A stretch of 34,155 nucleotides of DNA from Fidelibacterota bacterium (GTDB lineage Bacteria > Fidelibacterota > UBA8477 > JABMPR01). Below the pieces are notes generated by a model. That model was not told the DNA's origin. It ran no database searches and saw nothing but the letters and a program-made list of their open reading frames with translations. Shown here one piece after another: positions 32,830 to 34,155 of this stretch (the first letter of the stretch is position 1; every line of letters starts with the position of its first letter). The stretch lies in NCBI GenBank assembly GCA_016784025.1, contig JADHVL010000031.1:1-34155 (forward strand), in the 5' to 3' direction. The position numbers and the translations under genes are program-made.

Positions 32830-33924
32830 TTAAATTTTCGAGAATAAACGTTTGCCAGAACGATGCATCTGTTTCAGACGTCCCAGTTTGCGAATTCTCT
32901 CTTCAGCTAGAATATCAGCTGCATCCATGGTAGGAATATTTTCATCCTGTGAACGCTGAAAAATTTCCTGGAGGACGTTATAGATATGATTAACCCGGTT
33001 GTAAGAACGCTTTTCGTTGTAGCCTTCGAACTCGCCATAGACATTGATCACTCCACCAGAGTTAATTGCATAATCCGGGGCGTACAAAACACCACGGTCC
33101 AGTAGAATCTTGCCATGCTTATCGTAGTCGGAAAGTACATTATTTGCAGCTCCCGCTATAATCTGACATTTCAGACGATCGATAGTTTCATCATTGACGG
33201 ATGAACCAAGGGCACAGGGAGCGAACACATCCATAGGAACATCATAAATCTCTTCTGGAGCAACAGCAGTCACATTTTTAATCTTGAGCATGTCTTTAAC
33301 GCGGTCTTCCTTGATATCTGTGACTATTACTTTTGCACCGGCTTTTGAAAGATGCTCAACCAGATAGATTCCAACATGACCCAGACCCTGTACACCTATT
33401 GTCTTGCCCTCGAGGCTATCTGAGCCCCAGGTTTTATTTGCAGCGGCCTTAATACCAACATAAGTCCCATAGGCTGTGAAGGGTGAAGGATCGCCAGAGC
33501 CACCCAGATCTGGACTTAGACCAGCGACATAATCAGTTTCTTCATGAACCCATTCCATCATTTGAGGCGTGGTGTTGACATCTTCCGCGGCTACATAGCG
33601 ACCACCCAGACTGTCCACCAGACGACCAAAAGCCCTGAATGCAGCTTCGTTGCCGATATCTCTTACCCGACCAATGATAACTGACTTACCACCACCGAGG
33701 TTTAGACCTGCCAGAGCAGATTTATAAGTCATTCCCTCTGAAAGTCTCAGTACATCGCGAAGGGCAGCGGCTTCATCATCATAGTTCCAGACCCGACAGC
33801 CACCGAGGGCTGGACCAAGACTGGTGTTATGAATAGCAATGATAGCCTTTAGACCTGTTTCATCATCCTGAGCAAAGACAACCTGTTCGTGGTGGTTCAA
33901 TGCTGGTGCATCAAAAAATCCCAT
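32830..33924 (-). CDS. leucine dehydrogenase (Glu/Leu/Phe/Val dehydrogenase family)
   Basis: NAD+-dependent oxidative deamination of leucine and probably valine and isoleucine to the 2-oxo acids. The 364-aa protein matches the Bacillus enzyme closely: HNTSLGPALGGCR, Lys68 in MTYK and the catalytic Lys80 in LNLGGGKSVI fall at the same residue numbers I recall for that enzyme. The substrate/cofactor block AEDVNTT is present, the Rossmann motif GLGHVG is at 180-185, and Asp203 (VTD) should bind the NAD ribose. Phenylalanine dehydrogenase is less likely given the overall match. AAAGGAGAA precedes the ATG by 8 nt. It lies 30 bp after an acyl-CoA dehydrogenase gene, in line with a branched-chain amino-acid breakdown unit. 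Confidence 0.93.
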   Translation of the reverse strand: MGFFDAPALNHHEQVVFAQDDETGLKAIIAIHNTSLGPALGGCRVWNYDDEAAALRDVLRLSEGMTYKSALAGLNLGGGKSVIIGRVRDIGNEAAFRAFGRLVDSLGGRYVAAEDVNTTPQMMEWVHEETDYVAGLSPDLGGSGDPSPFTAYGTYVGIKAAANKTWGSDSLEGKTIGVQGLGHVGIYLVEHLSKAGAKVIVTDIKEDRVKDMLKIKNVTAVAPEEIYDVPMDVFAPCALGSSVNDETIDRLKCQIIAGAANNVLSDYDKHGKILLDRGVLYAPDYAINSGGVINVYGEFEGYNEKRSYNRVNHIYNVLQEIFQRSQDENIPTMDAADILAEERIRKLGRLKQMHRSGKRLFSKI

Positions 33925-33954
33925 TTCTCAATTCTCCTTTTACAATTCTTTAAA

Positions 33955-34155
33955 TCAATCTGCTAGAAGATGTCTACTGATAACCAATCTTTGAATCTCA
34001 TTGGTTCCTTCGTAGATCTGTGTAATCTTCGCGTCACGCATCATGCGCTCCACTTCAAATTCACGGATAAATCCATACCCCCCATGAATCTGAACAGCTT
34101 CAGTTGCTACATACATGGCCGTATCACCGGCAAACATCTTGGCCATCGAGGCTTT
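33955..34155 (-). CDS. acyl-CoA dehydrogenase, C-terminal part (cut by the window edge)
   Basis: The frame is open to the window edge and encodes the last 66 or so residues of a flavin acyl-CoA dehydrogenase. It has [20 protein letters not shown], the catalytic-region signature [11 protein letters not shown], and the closing ISRHLL. An internal ATG at 34146 is not the true start. In this setting an isovaleryl-, isobutyryl- or short-chain acyl-CoA dehydrogenase is likely, but the substrate-determining region is outside the window. It precedes the leucine dehydrogenase gene in the same transcriptional direction. Confidence 0.93.
   Translation of the reverse strand, partial: KASMAKMFAGDTAMYVATEAVQIHGGYGFIREFEVERMMRDAKITQIYEGTNEIQRLVISRHLLAD

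Overview
The window is about 34 kb of bacterial chromosome with moderate GC and rather AT-rich spacers. Four proteins end in the C-terminal sorting tail of the type IX secretion system (an NYPNPFNPxT core, a bent-strand body and a final K-x-x-LLK-like end), and a fifth tail survives as a relic. This tail type, together with a CBM9/DUF5916 barrel, LVIVD repeats and a Reg_prop/Y_Y_Y regulator, points to the FCB superphylum. A Candidatus Marinimicrobia-like or related uncultured lineage is my best guess, but the exact phylum is inference. No phage, transposase, CRISPR array or rRNA was seen.

Region 1 (1-7396, + strand): a small basic protein with its own terminator, then a tight gene string: ligA, biotin carboxylase, biotin carrier protein, a TerB/DnaJ-domain protein, methylmalonyl-CoA mutase large subunit and biotin protein ligase. 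The core of this string is propionyl-CoA metabolism: carboxylation of propionyl-CoA, mutase conversion to succinyl-CoA, and the ligase that biotinylates the carrier. The carboxyltransferase subunit, the epimerase and the B12-binding mutase subunit are not in the window.

Region 2 (7393-14872, - strand): metF, whose stop codon overlaps that of the biotin ligase gene. Next come a CHASE-PAS-GAF histidine kinase with a stand-alone receiver, and a two-gene unit of a seven-repeat 'VSGDI' exported protein and an outer-membrane CBM9/DUF5916 barrel.

Region 3 (15175-19924, - strand): tRNA-Leu(UAG) with promoter and terminator, a tandem cohesin-like sorted surface protein, and secA.

Region 4 (20193-32157, + strand) is the most unusual part. 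A membrane-spanning regulator carries 14 propeller blades outside, a Y_Y_Y domain, one membrane helix, a coiled coil and a LuxR-like DNA-binding domain inside, with no kinase. It is followed by a spacer full of repeated octamers and a 16-bp inverted repeat. Then come three type IX-sorted proteins: a three-fold beta-helix, a secreted glutamine-amidotransferase-like protein with a PPC domain, and a 20-repeat LVIVD propeller protein. A tiny Cys-rich exported peptide ends the string. I read this as a candidate signal-responsive surface-protein locus; the regulatory link is inference.

Region 5 (32279-34155, - strand): a composite palindrome/terminator, then nusB, leucine dehydrogenase and the 3' end of an acyl-CoA dehydrogenase gene, transcribed in the order acyl-CoA dehydrogenase, leucine dehydrogenase, nusB. 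Branched-chain amino-acid breakdown yields propionyl-CoA from Val and Ile, so regions 1 and 5 may serve the same metabolism.
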